Notes: generated from the sequence alone by a model not told the origin. A DNA stretch of 64,000 nt from Kribbella solani (GCF_014205295.1 NZ_JACHNF010000001.1:3720001-3784000), one strand, 5' to 3'. Positions 17,850 to 27,029 are shown, counted from the stretch's first letter. Program-made: numbers and translations.

Positions 17850-18314
17850 TCAGCAGTGGCGGCTCGCGGCGAAGGCGAGTGCCGTGCGTGGGTGTGCTAC
17901 CAGCATCCGTAGGTTCTGAACGAGGCTCGAATCGGGGCGGGCGTCGAGGAAGCCGTACAGGCGCTGGTCGGTGACGAGACCCAGGCCGTTGCGCCGCCAG
18001 ACCTCGATACCGCGCGCACCAGCGCGGCCGGCGATGACGCCACGCCACTCGTTCACAATGGTCGACCCGTCCACGGCGACCAGCGTCTTCTCGACGTACA
18101 GCCCGCGTTTCGCCATGAAGCGGCACATCGTCGCCCAGCCGCGGCAGATCTCGTCGATACCGTCGGCGTGGATGATCAGCCCGTCGAGCGTCGCGTCCCA
18201 CCGCGCGTCCGGCGCGAACACCTGGCGGATACCGTCAGCATCACGCTCATTGGTCATCCTTTGCGCTTCGGCGACGAACCTGGTCGCAGCTTCGATCAGT
18301 TCGGGTGCAGTCAT
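17850..18314 (-). CDS. SnoaL/NTF2-like protein
   Basis: The 154-residue protein has the NTF2-like alpha+beta pattern: an N-terminal helix with AEAQRMTNERDADGIRQVFA, then DARWDA and WRGVIAGRAGARGIEVWR. The fold serves as isomerase, dehydratase or ligand carrier. It is the last gene of a three-gene operon with two alpha/beta hydrolases (4-bp ATGA overlap). Catalytic residues could not be assigned. Confidence 0.8.
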   Translation of the reverse strand: MTAPELIEAATRFVAEAQRMTNERDADGIRQVFAPDARWDATLDGLIIHADGIDEICRGWATMCRFMAKRGLYVEKTLVAVDGSTIVNEWRGVIAGRAGARGIEVWRRNGLGLVTDQRLYGFLDARPDSSLVQNLRMLVAHPRTALAFAASRHC

Positions 18315-19171
18315 CGATTCACCGCTTCGGCCAGGAGGGCAGCCGTCAGCTCGGGCTGGTCCTCGGTGAGGTACGTATAAGAATTGGCGACCGTGCGTAC
18401 GCTCACGCCAAGCCGGTCGGCGTACCTCCGGGCGCTCGCCAGCGGGAAAACCCGGTCGGCAGACGCCCAGATCAGCTCAATCGGCTTCCCGAAGGTGGTG
18501 GCCAGGATGGTCGCGGCGGACCGGGTGAACTGTTCGTCGACCGAGCCGATCGCCTTGCGCCCGTCATGCCGGATCGCCGCGCTGCGCAGGACCGGGTCGA
18601 CGTAACTACGCATCGTCAGGTCGTCGATCGGATACTTCGCCAGCCACCCGTACGTGTTTCGCCAGCGCCACGCCGTCGGCGCGCGCAGCACCTGATAGAG
18701 CGTGCGGTACGTCAACGGATGCGCAGCGGTTCGCTTGAGCAACGGGAATCCCCCCGGCGCCGGTGGCCAGGTGCAGTCAGGCGTCTCGCACGACGCGAGT
18801 ACCAGCCTCCTGATCCGCTCGGGATGAGCCGCGGCGGCCAGTTGGCTGTACGCGCCGCCCGAATCGTTCCCGAACAGGACAACGTCGCGGAGCTCCAGCG
18901 CCTCGATGAAGTCGGCGATCATCCTGGCGATCCCCGGCGGCGAGAGGTCAGCGTCCCGATTCACGGGGGTCAGGTGCGATCCCAACGGCCAGTCCGGCAT
19001 GATGCACCGGAAGCGATCCGACAGCAGTGGTGCCGCCTTGCGCCAGATGTTGGCGTTCACGAGGTACCCGTGGACGAAGACGATCGGCGGCCCCTGGCCA
19101 CGTTCGTGGTAGTGCACCCGGCCCGAAGGAAGCTCGATGGTGTGCGGCGTTCCCAAACGGCTGTCTCTCAT
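18311..19171 (-). CDS. alpha/beta hydrolase with Asp nucleophile elbow
   Basis: The 286-residue alpha/beta hydrolase has HG at the oxyanion position (FVHGYLVNANIW) and a nucleophile elbow GNDSGG in which the central residue is Asp103. An Asp at this place is the hallmark of haloalkane dehalogenases and epoxide hydrolases rather than esterases. It resembles the next gene upstream closely (PDWPLGSHL against PDLPKGSHL), so the pair looks like a duplication. ATG 19171 overlaps the upstream stop; longer in-frame extensions lack coding character. Confidence 0.85.
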   Translation of the reverse strand: MRDSRLGTPHTIELPSGRVHYHERGQGPPIVFVHGYLVNANIWRKAAPLLSDRFRCIMPDWPLGSHLTPVNRDADLSPPGIARMIADFIEALELRDVVLFGNDSGGAYSQLAAAAHPERIRRLVLASCETPDCTWPPAPGGFPLLKRTAAHPLTYRTLYQVLRAPTAWRWRNTYGWLAKYPIDDLTMRSYVDPVLRSAAIRHDGRKAIGSVDEQFTRSAATILATTFGKPIELIWASADRVFPLASARRYADRLGVSVRTVANSYTYLTEDQPELTAALLAEAVNR

Positions 19172-20118
19172 TGCACCGGATGAGAGGTGCTGTTCGCGGT
19201 CAGGAAGGCGTGGATTGTGCGGGCCAGTTCGGTTGGCTGGTCCTCGGGGACGAACGTGCGGGCGTCGGGGATCAGCGTGAAGGTGGCTCCGGGGATTGTG
19301 CGGGCGAGGCGCTTGCCGTTGTTGCGGCGGAACCACAGGTCGTCGGCAGACCAGGCGATCAACGTGGGTCGCGTGAACGTCGCGAGTCGGCGCGCCGCCT
19401 GGCGGGTGTGCCTCGGCGCCGTACCGCGGAAGAACTTCACCACGTCACGCCTGACGCCCGGATCGCGAAGCGGCTCGACATAAGAGTCCAGTACGTCGGG
19501 CGCGAGGCCGTGCTTGACGATCGACCAGAAGAACAACCGCCGGACCGGTTTGGTATACCAGAGCCTCGCCACCGACGCCCCTAAGCCCGGTACGAATGTC
19601 AGCGGGTGCAACGGCTTCAGGTACCGCGGTGGGAACTGGCCGAAGGTGTCGCAGGACGTCAGGATCAGTCGGCCGATCCGGTCCGGGTACGCGGCCGCGA
19701 GCATCTGCGCGATCGCCCCGCCGGAATCGTTGCCGACCACAATGACCCGGTCCAGGCCGAGCGCGTCGAGGAAGTCGACGACGAGGCGGACCATCCCCGG
19801 CGGCGTCAGGTCGGCGTCGGCGTGCATCGGGAACAGGTGCGATCCCTTGGGCAGATCAGGCGCGATGCATCGGTAGTCACCAGCCAGCTCAGGGATGACA
19901 CCACGCCAGATCCCGCCGTTACAGAGCGCGCCGTGCAGGAAAACGATCGGCTCCCCACCGCCATCACCGCGATCGTCACCTCCACCACCGCGACCACCAC
20001 CGCCACCGCGACCGCCGCTGTCGCCATCACCGCGACCGCCACCGCCGCTGTCGCGGTAGCGGATCGTCCCCTGTGGGAGCTCGAGTTGCAGTACCGAGTC
20101 GTCGAGTAGGTCCGTCAT
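19168..20118 (-). CDS. alpha/beta hydrolase with Asp nucleophile elbow and Gly-rich insert
   Basis: The 316-residue paralogue of the downstream hydrolase has an Asp131 nucleophile in GNDSGG and a C-terminal EDQPTELA block. Residues about 25-55, just before the first oxyanion strand, are a Gly/Arg/Asp tract with no hydrolase counterpart and an encoding that looks slippage-derived (19954-20046). Excluding it, the length matches the 286-residue paralogue. AGGAG precedes ATG 20118. It is first in the operon and is downstream of TTGCA-N5-TGCAA sites. Substrate unknown. Confidence 0.85.
   Translation of the reverse strand: MTDLLDDSVLQLELPQGTIRYRDSGGGGRGDGDSGGRGGGGGRGGGGDDRGDGGGEPIVFLHGALCNGGIWRGVIPELAGDYRCIAPDLPKGSHLFPMHADADLTPPGMVRLVVDFLDALGLDRVIVVGNDSGGAIAQMLAAAYPDRIGRLILTSCDTFGQFPPRYLKPLHPLTFVPGLGASVARLWYTKPVRRLFFWSIVKHGLAPDVLDSYVEPLRDPGVRRDVVKFFRGTAPRHTRQAARRLATFTRPTLIAWSADDLWFRRNNGKRLARTIPGATFTLIPDARTFVPEDQPTELARTIHAFLTANSTSHPVQ
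19954..20046 (-). repeat. coding low-complexity Gly-rich tract
   Basis: Interspersed ccaccg/ccatca/ccgcga triplets encode a tract of mostly Gly with Asp and Arg inside the alpha/beta hydrolase. It is in frame and absent from the adjacent paralogue, which points to replication slippage. Confidence 0.75.
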
Positions 20119-20152
20119 CGCGACTCCTGGTGTGCTCGGCCGACCGAATCTC

Positions 20153-20167
20153 TTGCATGCATTGCAA
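20153..20167. promoter_or_regulatory. operator candidate TTGCA-N5-TGCAA
   Basis: TTGCA (20153-20157) and TGCAA (20163-20167) form a spaced inverted repeat 35 bp upstream of the hydrolase operon start. Similar sites lie at 20203-20217 and 46511-46525. The adjacent TetR gene is the likely source of the binding protein. Confidence 0.45.
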
Positions 20168-20202
20168 CAGGTTCGTTGAACGTAACACGCCGGCACGCTT
20201 CT

Positions 20203-20217
20203 TACAATCATTGCAAT
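20203..20217. promoter_or_regulatory. operator candidate TTACA-ATCAT-TGCAA
   Basis: The second spaced inverted repeat in the gap between tetR and the hydrolase operon has one mismatch in the left arm. The core CAATCATTGCAATA is identical to the site upstream of the DUF4345 gene at 46.5 kb. Confidence 0.45.
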
Positions 20218-20260
20218 AGATGTCCGCGGTTAGCGACCAAGCCCAGCGGCGGTGTGCGGG

Positions 20261-20875
20261 TCAGTCGCTCAGCAGGCCGTGGGTGAAGGCGTCGGTGGCG
20301 GCGCGGAGCAGGCGTTTGAGCTGCTTCGGGTCGCGCTGCAGGCGGTCCTGGCGCCAGGCGAGGCTGATGATGCCGTTCCAGGCGGACCAGAGGACCGTTG
20401 CCATCTCGTCCGCGTTCACCGTGCGGATGGTCCCGGCCTTGATGCCGCGCTTGATCGCGTCGACCATCCGCTGGTTCTGCTCGTCGACCGAATCCGCGAG
20501 CCGATCGGCCAGGTCGTGCCCGGCCGCGTAGCTGCCCGGCTCGGCCGGAAACGCCAGCATCCGGAAGTACTCGGGATTGGCCAGGTAGAACGCGAGGTAC
20601 TCCTCCGCGGCGGCGTGCAGTTGCTCGACCGGGTCCCGGCCCTCCACGTACGCGAGGTCCATGAACTTCCGGTCGGCGTCCAGCGCCTTCTCGACCAGTG
20701 CCGCGTACAGACCGGCCTTCGACCCGAAGTGGTTGTAGACCGAACCGATCGCGACTCCGGCAGTGGCCGCGATCTCCTCGACCGTCACGTCCGCGACGGC
20801 CCGCGTGGTGAACAGCTTCTCCGCGGCGTCGAGCAACGCTTCGATCGTCCGCTGTGCCCGTGGGTCCACCACCAC
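20261..20875 (-). CDS. TetR family transcriptional regulator
   Basis: The protein is about 204 residues, with an N-terminal TetR helix-turn-helix (VTVEEIAATAGVAIGSVYNH then FGSKAGLYAAL) and a helical ligand domain. A start among the consecutive GTG codons at 20875-20867 is preferred because AGGGAAGGG lies just upstream; a TTG at 20941 would extend it by 22 residues of non-helical sequence. It is on the same strand as, and 142 bp upstream of, the hydrolase operon, with inverted repeats between them. Expected to repress that operon. Confidence 0.9.
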   Translation of the reverse strand: MVVDPRAQRTIEALLDAAEKLFTTRAVADVTVEEIAATAGVAIGSVYNHFGSKAGLYAALVEKALDADRKFMDLAYVEGRDPVEQLHAAAEEYLAFYLANPEYFRMLAFPAEPGSYAAGHDLADRLADSVDEQNQRMVDAIKRGIKAGTIRTVNADEMATVLWSAWNGIISLAWRQDRLQRDPKQLKRLLRAATDAFTHGLLSD

Positions 20876-20996
20876 CCGCCCTTCCCTGCCACCGTCGCCA
20901 GTCTCCGCCGCCTTCACGTTAACAGCCGGCCCGGCACGCAATGCAGCTAAGGGCGCGTGTGCAGGTGGTTGCTGCCGGTGGTTCGTGGTCTGGGTG

Positions 20997-21335
20997 CTAG
21001 TGGACGAGGGTGATTGCGGTGGTTGCGACGAGTGCTAGTACTACGACATCTGCTGTGATGAGCAGTGCTGAGTCTCGTACCTTCGCGCGGGACGCGATTG
21101 CTCCGAGCATCAACAGGGTGAGGCCGATCGCGGCGAGTACGCCGAGGGCGGTGATCTTGAGGCCGATCAGTACGCCCGCGGCGCCCGCGAGTTCCAGTAC
21201 GCCGATCAGGCGCCAGAGTGGTGGGGCGATGCCGAGGTGGTCACGCACCGCCAGGCTCTGGCGAAGGCCGAGGACCTTCACCCCGCCGGTCACCACGAAC
21301 AGCACCCCGACCACAATCGCCAGCACGACATCCAC
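20997..21335 (-). CDS. DoxX family membrane protein
   Basis: The 112-residue protein has four hydrophobic segments and the DoxX pattern (GVLFVVTGGVKVLG, then LIGVLELAGAAGVLIG). DoxX proteins are small integral membrane proteins linked to oxidative or redox stress in some bacteria. It stands alone on the minus strand between the ABC exporter and tetR. The TetR gene downstream could share its transcript. Role unknown. Confidence 0.85.
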   Translation of the reverse strand: MDVVLAIVVGVLFVVTGGVKVLGLRQSLAVRDHLGIAPPLWRLIGVLELAGAAGVLIGLKITALGVLAAIGLTLLMLGAIASRAKVRDSALLITADVVVLALVATTAITLVH

Positions 21336-21430
21336 GGCAATACTCCACTCGCCACCCGACGACCAGCAACGATCGCGAGCCTACAGCGCGCGCCGTCGGC
21401 CGGTGACCGTCGCACGTGCCCCGACGGCTG

Positions 21431-22621
21431 TCAGGTGGTTAGGGCTTCGGTTGGTGGGGTGTGGCCGGCGCGGACTGCTGGGTAGAGGCCGGCGATGGCG
21501 CCGATCAGGATGGTGGCGGTGATGCCGCCGGCTGTTGCCCAGACCGGTACGACGACGGGCCATGACTGCGTGCCGGCGTACACCGTAGTGACGGCGACGC
21601 CTAGAACCACGCCGCCGATGCCGCCCAGGGCCGACAACAGCAAGGCCTCGGCGAGGAACTGTTGGAGGATCTGCCCACGGGTTGCTCCGAGTGCGCGGCG
21701 GAGGCCGATCTCGGCGCGGCGTTCGAGCACTGAGATCACCATCGTGTTCGCGACGCCGACGCCGCCGACGACCAGCGCGACCGCGCCGAGGCCGAGCATC
21801 AGGCCGGTGAACGCCCGGCTGGTCGCCTGCCGGGCGGCGAGCGCGTCCGACGGACGGGATACGGCTACCTCGTTCGGCGCCTCCGGGTTCGCGGTGGCGG
21901 CGAGTACGTCCCGGACCGCGGCGACCGACGAATCGTGCGACCGGGTGTAGATGGTGGTGGGATGGCCGTCGAACTCCAGGTACGTCACGGCGGCCGGTTT
22001 GCCGATCAGGGCGGCGGTGTCGAGTTCGGGCGCGAGCGGTACCGGATCGAGGGTTCCGATCACGGTGAACCATCGGCCGCCGAGGTATACCTGTCCGCCG
22101 GCGCCGATCCCGAGCTGGGAGGCCGCGGCTGATCCCAGCACCACAACGGGATACCGGGCGGTGGCTGGGTTCAGCCAGCTGCCGGAAGCGAGGTCGGCGC
22201 CGACCGTACCGAGTAGGTCCTGGTCGGCGGCGCGGACTGAGATGCCGCCGCTCTCGGCCGCGGGTACCTGGTCGGTTCGGTATACCAAAGCGTCGGCGAC
22301 TTTGCCGGTGGAGGCGACCCGCTCGATCGGTGCGATCCGGCTGATCATCGCGACCGACTCGTCCGGCAAGGTGGCTGCCTCGCCGGTCAGGGTGGTGCCG
22401 GGTTCGACGGTGAGCAGGTTCGTTCCGAGCGCGGCCAGTTGCCGGTCGAGGTCGGCGCCGCTCGACGAGGAGATGCCGACCACGGCAGTCATCGCCGCGA
22501 TCCCGATCGCGATCCCCAGCGCCGACAGGAACACCCGCAACGGGCGGGTCCGAAGACCTGTTCCGCCAACGCGCAACACGTCCCGCGGCCGCAACCGAGC
22601 GGGAGTCAACTGATCCATCAC
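21431..22621 (-). CDS. ABC transporter permease, MacB/FtsX-like
   Basis: The protein is about 396 residues. It has an N-terminal membrane helix (about 30-50), a large extracytoplasmic MacB-type core and three C-terminal helices of the FtsX domain with [20 protein letters not shown] and [15 protein letters not shown]. It partners the ATPase at 22618 and the membrane-fusion protein at 23457, forming a mechanotransducing MacAB-like exporter. It starts with GTG 22621 (GTGA overlap) or ATG one codon later. In a monoderm it would move a drug, peptide or lipid to the outside. Confidence 0.92.
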   Translation of the reverse strand: MMDQLTPARLRPRDVLRVGGTGLRTRPLRVFLSALGIAIGIAAMTAVVGISSSSGADLDRQLAALGTNLLTVEPGTTLTGEAATLPDESVAMISRIAPIERVASTGKVADALVYRTDQVPAAESGGISVRAADQDLLGTVGADLASGSWLNPATARYPVVVLGSAAASQLGIGAGGQVYLGGRWFTVIGTLDPVPLAPELDTAALIGKPAAVTYLEFDGHPTTIYTRSHDSSVAAVRDVLAATANPEAPNEVAVSRPSDALAARQATSRAFTGLMLGLGAVALVVGGVGVANTMVISVLERRAEIGLRRALGATRGQILQQFLAEALLLSALGGIGGVVLGVAVTTVYAGTQSWPVVVPVWATAGGITATILIGAIAGLYPAVRAGHTPPTEALTT

Positions 22622-23460
22622 AGCACACCCCCGTCACGCCTCGACCGCACCCCAGCAGGAGCCGATGGCACCACTCCCCCGTCGGGCATCGCGGGCGAAG
22701 ACGCGGAAGCCGGTGGCACCACTCCCCCGTCGTGCGTCACGGGCGAAGGCGCGGAGGCCGATGGCGCCGCTCCTCCGTCATGCGTCACGGGCGAAGACGC
22801 GGAAGCTGGTGGCATTACTTCTCCGTCGCGCATTGTGATTTGGCGGGGTAGGGCGGCGGCCAGGTCGCGGTCGTGGGTGACGATGAGGACCGTAGTGCCG
22901 GCGGCGTGTAGTTCGCGGAGGAGGTTCATCACGCCCGCGCCGGCAGCGGAATCCAGGTTGCCGGTTGGTTCATCGGCGAGCAGGAGGTCCGGCTCACCGA
23001 CGACCGCGCGTGCGACCGCGACGCGTTGCTGTTCGCCGCCGGACAGCTCGCCCGGGAAATGGTCGAGCCGGTCGCCCAGGCCGACCCGGACCAGCGCCGC
23101 CTCCGCGCGCCGCCGGCGTTCCTTCAACGGCACCCCGGCGTACAGGAGGCCGTCGGCAACGCTGTCGAGCGCTGATTGCCCGGCGCCGAGGTGGAACTGC
23201 TGGAAAACAAAGCCGATCAGCCGGCTCCGCAACGCCGACAGTTGCCGATCCGACAACGCCGACACGTCATGACCGCCGATCCGGACCACGCCCGCCGACG
23301 GCCGGTCCAGCGTGCCGATCAGGTGCAGCATGGTCGACTTGCCCGAACCCGACGGCCCGACGATCGCGACCAGTTCGCCCGGCCCGACCGACAGGCTGAC
23401 CCCGCGCAGCGCCGAAACACCGCCGGGATAGGTCTTCACAACCTCCTGTAACTCGATCAC
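22618..23460 (-). CDS. ABC transporter ATP-binding protein (MacB/LolD type) with repeat tail
   Basis: The 280-residue ATPase has Walker [10 protein letters not shown] near residue 35, signature LSGGEQQR and Walker [10 protein letters not shown]. The catalytic domain ends at about residue 213 with MRDGE. After it comes a tail of four 16-residue repeats (consensus [16 protein letters not shown]) coded by 48-bp tandem repeats. The repeats start on the natural DGE terminus, so they look like an expansion of the gene's own end. GTG start, 4-bp overlap with the fusion-protein stop. Confidence 0.92.
   Translation of the reverse strand: MIELQEVVKTYPGGVSALRGVSLSVGPGELVAIVGPSGSGKSTMLHLIGTLDRPSAGVVRIGGHDVSALSDRQLSALRSRLIGFVFQQFHLGAGQSALDSVADGLLYAGVPLKERRRRAEAALVRVGLGDRLDHFPGELSGGEQQRVAVARAVVGEPDLLLADEPTGNLDSAAGAGVMNLLRELHAAGTTVLIVTHDRDLAAALPRQITMRDGEVMPPASASSPVTHDGGAAPSASAPSPVTHDGGVVPPASASSPAMPDGGVVPSAPAGVRSRRDGGVL
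22631..22822. repeat. four 48-bp tandem repeats inside the ABC ATPase gene
   Basis: Copies lie at 22631-22678 (most degenerate), 22679-22726, 22727-22774 and 22775-22822, with a partial fifth unit starting ccgtcgcgcat at 22823. Each unit begins ccgtc and ends near actccc. The period is a multiple of three, so it keeps the reading frame. Confidence 0.9.
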
Positions 23461-24530
23461 GACGGCATCCCCACCTGCATGCCCGCGGCCAGTCCGGCGC
23501 CGGCGATCTCGACCCGCCCGTCGGCGAACATCCCGGTACGAACCGCGACGACCTTGCTGGTGCCGTCGGCAACGACCTGAACGCCGTAACCACCCTCGGA
23601 AACCGCAAGCAACGCGAGGACCGGCACACTCAGTACGTTCTTCCGCTCGGACACGGTGAACCGGACATCAACCGACGCGTCGTCGGCAACCTTCGCCACG
23701 GTCTTCTGCGAACCGATGCTGATGGCAACAACTGTCTTCGCGGCCTTCTCCTCCGCTTCCGCGGCGGCAGCTTGTACTGACACGACCTTCCCGTCGACCT
23801 GCTTCCCATCGGGCAACGTCACGCGGACCGCGGTCCCGACCCGCGCGAGCCGCTTGTCGGCACCTTCCAACGTGACCAAGGCGATCCGCGACGTACCCGT
23901 GTACGTGAACAACGCGGCCCCCGGCTGAACCGCGTCGCCCAATTGCGCCTTCTGCTCCGCGACCCGGATCGGGCTGACCACGTACACGACCCGGCCAAGA
24001 TCGACCACGCCCGTACGCGGAAGTCCGAGGTCGCGCTGCCAGGCCTTCACCGCCTTTGCCGTCGACGCGGTGTACTTGTTGTCCACGGTGAATCCCCGAT
24101 AACCCAACGCGTACAGGTTTCGTTCGAACTGTTCGACATCCACCCCGCGCAGGCCCGTCGTCAAGGCGCGGTACGCCGGCAACGTCCCGTACAGAAGGAT
24201 GATCGGGGCGTTGTCGACCCGGCCGAGTACATCCCCGCGACTGATGGTCGTACCAACAGAGGGCAGCGCGGTCAGCGTTCCGGACAACCGGCCGGCCAGC
24301 GTGGTGGCGTCGCCGTAGCCCAGCTCGCCGGTCTCGGTCTGGGTGTCGACCATGGTTCCGCGGGTGATCTTGCCCGTCGTCGGCGGCACCGTCGCCGCCG
24401 CTTTCGGCTCGTCTCCGCCGGCGCCGAAGTCCAGCCCGGCCGCCGCGACTCCGGCGGCGCCGACCGCGACGACGACGGCTGCTGTCACGGCGACCCGGCC
24501 TCCTCGCCGGCGCCGTTTCACACCGCTCAC
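23457..24530 (-). CDS. efflux membrane-fusion protein with peptidoglycan-binding-like domain
   Basis: The 357-residue protein has an N-terminal signal-anchor after KRRRRGG, a short beta domain, a peptidoglycan-binding-like three-helix segment ([20 protein letters not shown] then [11 protein letters not shown]), and HlyD/MacA-type beta-barrel domains. Such adaptors are common beside MacB-like permeases in actinobacteria, where the PG-binding insert would anchor the exporter in the wall. GTG 24530 overlaps the upstream lipoprotein stop (GTGA). Confidence 0.9.
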   Translation of the reverse strand: MSGVKRRRRGGRVAVTAAVVVAVGAAGVAAAGLDFGAGGDEPKAAATVPPTTGKITRGTMVDTQTETGELGYGDATTLAGRLSGTLTALPSVGTTISRGDVLGRVDNAPIILLYGTLPAYRALTTGLRGVDVEQFERNLYALGYRGFTVDNKYTASTAKAVKAWQRDLGLPRTGVVDLGRVVYVVSPIRVAEQKAQLGDAVQPGAALFTYTGTSRIALVTLEGADKRLARVGTAVRVTLPDGKQVDGKVVSVQAAAAEAEEKAAKTVVAISIGSQKTVAKVADDASVDVRFTVSERKNVLSVPVLALLAVSEGGYGVQVVADGTSKVVAVRTGMFADGRVEIAGAGLAAGMQVGMPS

Positions 24531-25078
24531 CCGTTGCTCTGATTCTGCGGCCCGGCCGTCGAGCCGGCCGGCTGGCACTTCCTCTGCGCCGCCTGGAACT
24601 CGGCACTCAACGGGTCGATCCCGAGCTTGGTCGGGTCCGTCTGCTTCCCGTCCGCGGCCGGGTCCGGGAACTTGGTGATTCCGTTGTCCCGCATGCACTG
24701 CGCGATCTTGCGCAGCTGCGCGATGGCACCCGCGTCCGGTTTGCGTACCTCACCGAGGCCCGGCAGATGCGACTTGCACTTCTCGGTCGCGGCCTCGACC
24801 TTCTTCGGGTCGGTACCCTCCGGGACGGTCAGGTCCACCCCGCCGTTGGCGCCTTCCTTCGGGTCCGGATACCCGGGTACGCCGTTCGCCCGCATGCACT
24901 GCGAGAACTTCAGCAGCGGCGCCTTGTCGTCCGGTCCCGCGCCGCCCGAAGCCGAGGCCGAGGCCGACGGTGAGGCACCGTCCGCGCTCGCCACCTGCGG
25001 CGTCTCCTCCTTCGCGCCACAACCGCTCAACGCCACGGCCAGCACGGTCACCGCCGCCAATCCGGTCCAGATCCGCAT
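24527..25078 (-). CDS. lipoprotein with duplicated CMRxNG motif
   Basis: The 183-residue protein has a lipobox LSGC (Cys20) after a hydrophobic signal, then a Ser/Ala-rich linker. Two copies follow of a motif QCMR[AD]NG-x5-PDP ending in [KR]C (FSQCMRANGVPGYPDP and IAQCMRDNGITKFPDP). The paired Cys suggest disulfides in each repeat. It is the first gene of the exporter operon and probably a surface accessory or substrate-binding lipoprotein. Homologues commonly sit in this position; no biochemical role is known to me. Confidence 0.85.
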   Translation of the reverse strand: MRIWTGLAAVTVLAVALSGCGAKEETPQVASADGASPSASASASGGAGPDDKAPLLKFSQCMRANGVPGYPDPKEGANGGVDLTVPEGTDPKKVEAATEKCKSHLPGLGEVRKPDAGAIAQLRKIAQCMRDNGITKFPDPAADGKQTDPTKLGIDPLSAEFQAAQRKCQPAGSTAGPQNQSNG

Positions 25079-25173
25079 CTTCGTCTCCTTCCGTGACCGG
25101 CCGGGTGCCGATCCTGGAACTCAGTCCACCGCTCCGGCCGTCACCTGGTGATTTCCGAAAAAGTTGACGCCGA

Positions 25174-25185
25174 GGTGACGTCACC
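25174..25185. promoter_or_regulatory. operator candidate GGTGACGTCACC
   Basis: A perfect 12-bp palindrome lies 18 bp before the response-regulator start, in the 125-bp divergent gap shared with the exporter operon. TTGACG (25164-25169) just upstream may be a -35 box. It is a candidate site for the adjacent OmpR-type regulator. Confidence 0.4.
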
Positions 25186-25203
25186 GTCTGTCAAACTCGG
25201 CTC

Positions 25204-25860
25204 ATGCGAGTGCTGGTGGTCGAAGACGAAGAACTGCTCGCCGACACGATCGCGGCCGGGCTGCGGCGGCACGCGCACGCCGTCGACGTCGCGTACGACG
25301 GCGGGACCGCGCTGGAGAACGTCGGCGTCCACGACTACGACGTCGTGGTGCTCGACCGCGACCTGCCGGTCGTACCCGGCGACGAGGTGTGCCGCGCGAT
25401 CCAGGCCACCGACTCACCGGCGCGGGTGCTGATGCTGACCGCGGCCGCCGATGTCGACGACCGGGTCGCCGGGCTCACGCTCGGCGCGGACGACTACCTG
25501 CCGAAACCGTTCGCTTTCCCGGAGCTGGCCGCCCGGGTCGCCGCACTCGGCCGGCGGTCCCGGCCGGCCACCCCGCCGGTGCTGCAGCGCGCCGGCATCC
25601 GGCTCGACCTGCATCACCGCGAGGTCTACCGCAACGGCCGGTACGTGCCGCTGTCCCGCAAGGAGTTCGCCGTCCTCGCCGAACTGCTCCGGGCGGACGG
25701 CGCCGCGGTCTCGGCCGAATACCTGATGGAGAAGGCATGGGACGAGAACGCCGACCCGTTCAGTCACGCCGTCCGGATGACGATCCTCAAGCTCCGGCGC
25801 AAACTCGGCGACCCGCCGGTGGTGCAGACCGATCCCGGCGTCGGGTACCGGATCGCATGA
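25204..25860 (+). CDS. OmpR/PhoB family response regulator
   Basis: The 218-residue protein has a receiver domain with phosphoacceptor Asp51 (VVVLDRDLP) and Lys in LPKPF, and a C-terminal winged helix (RKEFAVLAELLRADGAAVS, then VRMTILKLRRKL). It overlaps the kinase gene by four bases (ATGA) and is divergent from the exporter operon, which it probably controls. Start ATG 25204 has no strong Shine-Dalgarno, so the transcript may be leaderless. Confidence 0.93.
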   Translation: MRVLVVEDEELLADTIAAGLRRHAHAVDVAYDGGTALENVGVHDYDVVVLDRDLPVVPGDEVCRAIQATDSPARVLMLTAAADVDDRVAGLTLGADDYLPKPFAFPELAARVAALGRRSRPATPPVLQRAGIRLDLHHREVYRNGRYVPLSRKEFAVLAELLRADGAAVSAEYLMEKAWDENADPFSHAVRMTILKLRRKLGDPPVVQTDPGVGYRIA

Positions 25861-27008
25861 GGCGACCGCAGCTCACCATCCGGGCCCGGTTCACGCTGAT
25901 CTGTGGCGGCCTGCTGCTCGCCTCGGGCGCGGCGATCCTGGGCATCACGTACGTGCTGCTCGACCGGCAACCGCCCAGTCAGGACTTCACCAGCGCGGGC
26001 CACACCCCGACTGCACCGTCGCAGCCCGGCACGGTGCGTACGCCGCCGCCGTCGATGGACTTCCAGGTCGCGGACAACGCGCAGCGCGCCGTACTCAACC
26101 GGCTGGTCACTCAGGGCGCCATCGCGCTCGTCGTGGTCGTCGCGGTCGCCGGCGCCTCCGGCTGGGTACTCGCCGGGCGGACGCTCGGTCCCCTGCAGCG
26201 CATCACCGAGACCGCGCGACGGATCGCGGACGCGCCCGCGGCCGACCGCGAACTGCACGAACGGATCGCGCTGGACGGGCCGGCCGACGAGGTCAAACGG
26301 CTGGCCGACACGTTCGACGTGATGCTGGAACGCCTTGACCACTCGTTCGAGGGGCAGCGCCGATTCATCGCCAACGCGTCCCACGAGCTGCGTACGCCGC
26401 TGACCCTGAATCGCACCTTGCTCGAAGTCGCCACCGACGCCGACGAGGTCGCGCCCGAGGTACGGCACCTCTCGACGACCTTGCTCGCGATCAACGCCCG
26501 CCATGAGCAGCTGATCAACGGTTTGCTGCTGCTCGCCCGGTCCGAGAACGAGTTGATGGAGCGCTCGTACGTCGATCTGGCCGACATCGTCGATCATGTC
26601 GCCGGTCAGTTGCCGGCCGGTGAGGTCACCGTCAAGGTCGACGCGAACGAGGCGCCGGTGAGTGGCAATCCGGTACTGCTCGAACGGCTTGTGCAGAACC
26701 TGGTCGAGAACGCCGTGCGTTACAACGTCGCCGATGGTGGCTGGGTCCGGGTCAGCAGTCGCCCCGGTCCGGACGGTGGCGGGGTGATTGTCGTCAGCAA
26801 CTCCGGGCCGGTGGTGCCGCCGTACGAGGTCCCGAGTTTGTTCGAACCGTTCCGGCGGCTTGGTCCGTCGCGGCCGTCCAGCGGTGCCGCGGGTGCCGGG
26901 CTCGGGTTGTCGATAGTGCGGGCGGTCGCTCGGGCGCACGGGGGTGACGCGCGGGCCGATTCGCGCGACGGCGGCGGGTTGGTGGTGACCGTCACGCTGC
27001 CGCGGTGA
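25857..27008 (+). CDS. sensor histidine kinase
   Basis: The 383-residue kinase has two membrane segments (about 10-34 and 85-106) around a short, Pro-rich extracytoplasmic loop, then HAMP, a HisKA domain with His176 in ASHELRTPL and a HATPase domain ending GAGLGLSIVRAVARAHGG. The small loop suggests sensing within or at the membrane, as in kinases paired with drug exporters. It is cognate to the overlapping response regulator. Confidence 0.93.
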   Translation: MRRPQLTIRARFTLICGGLLLASGAAILGITYVLLDRQPPSQDFTSAGHTPTAPSQPGTVRTPPPSMDFQVADNAQRAVLNRLVTQGAIALVVVVAVAGASGWVLAGRTLGPLQRITETARRIADAPAADRELHERIALDGPADEVKRLADTFDVMLERLDHSFEGQRRFIANASHELRTPLTLNRTLLEVATDADEVAPEVRHLSTTLLAINARHEQLINGLLLLARSENELMERSYVDLADIVDHVAGQLPAGEVTVKVDANEAPVSGNPVLLERLVQNLVENAVRYNVADGGWVRVSSRPGPDGGGVIVVSNSGPVVPPYEVPSLFEPFRRLGPSRPSSGAAGAGLGLSIVRAVARAHGGDARADSRDGGGLVVTVTLPR

Positions 27009-27029
27009 GACTTTCCGGGGTGGGCGGAC

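Noticed and set aside
22631..22822. Possible CRISPR array
   Set aside because: The 48-bp units are contiguous with no spacers, in frame, and inside a coding region. The 18-bp repeats at 52985-53074 were rejected for the same reason.
23267..24698. Extra in-frame codons upstream of the membrane-fusion protein and other large alternative frames
   Set aside because: They run antisense or over the lipoprotein gene. The GTGA overlap at 24527-24530 fixes the true start.
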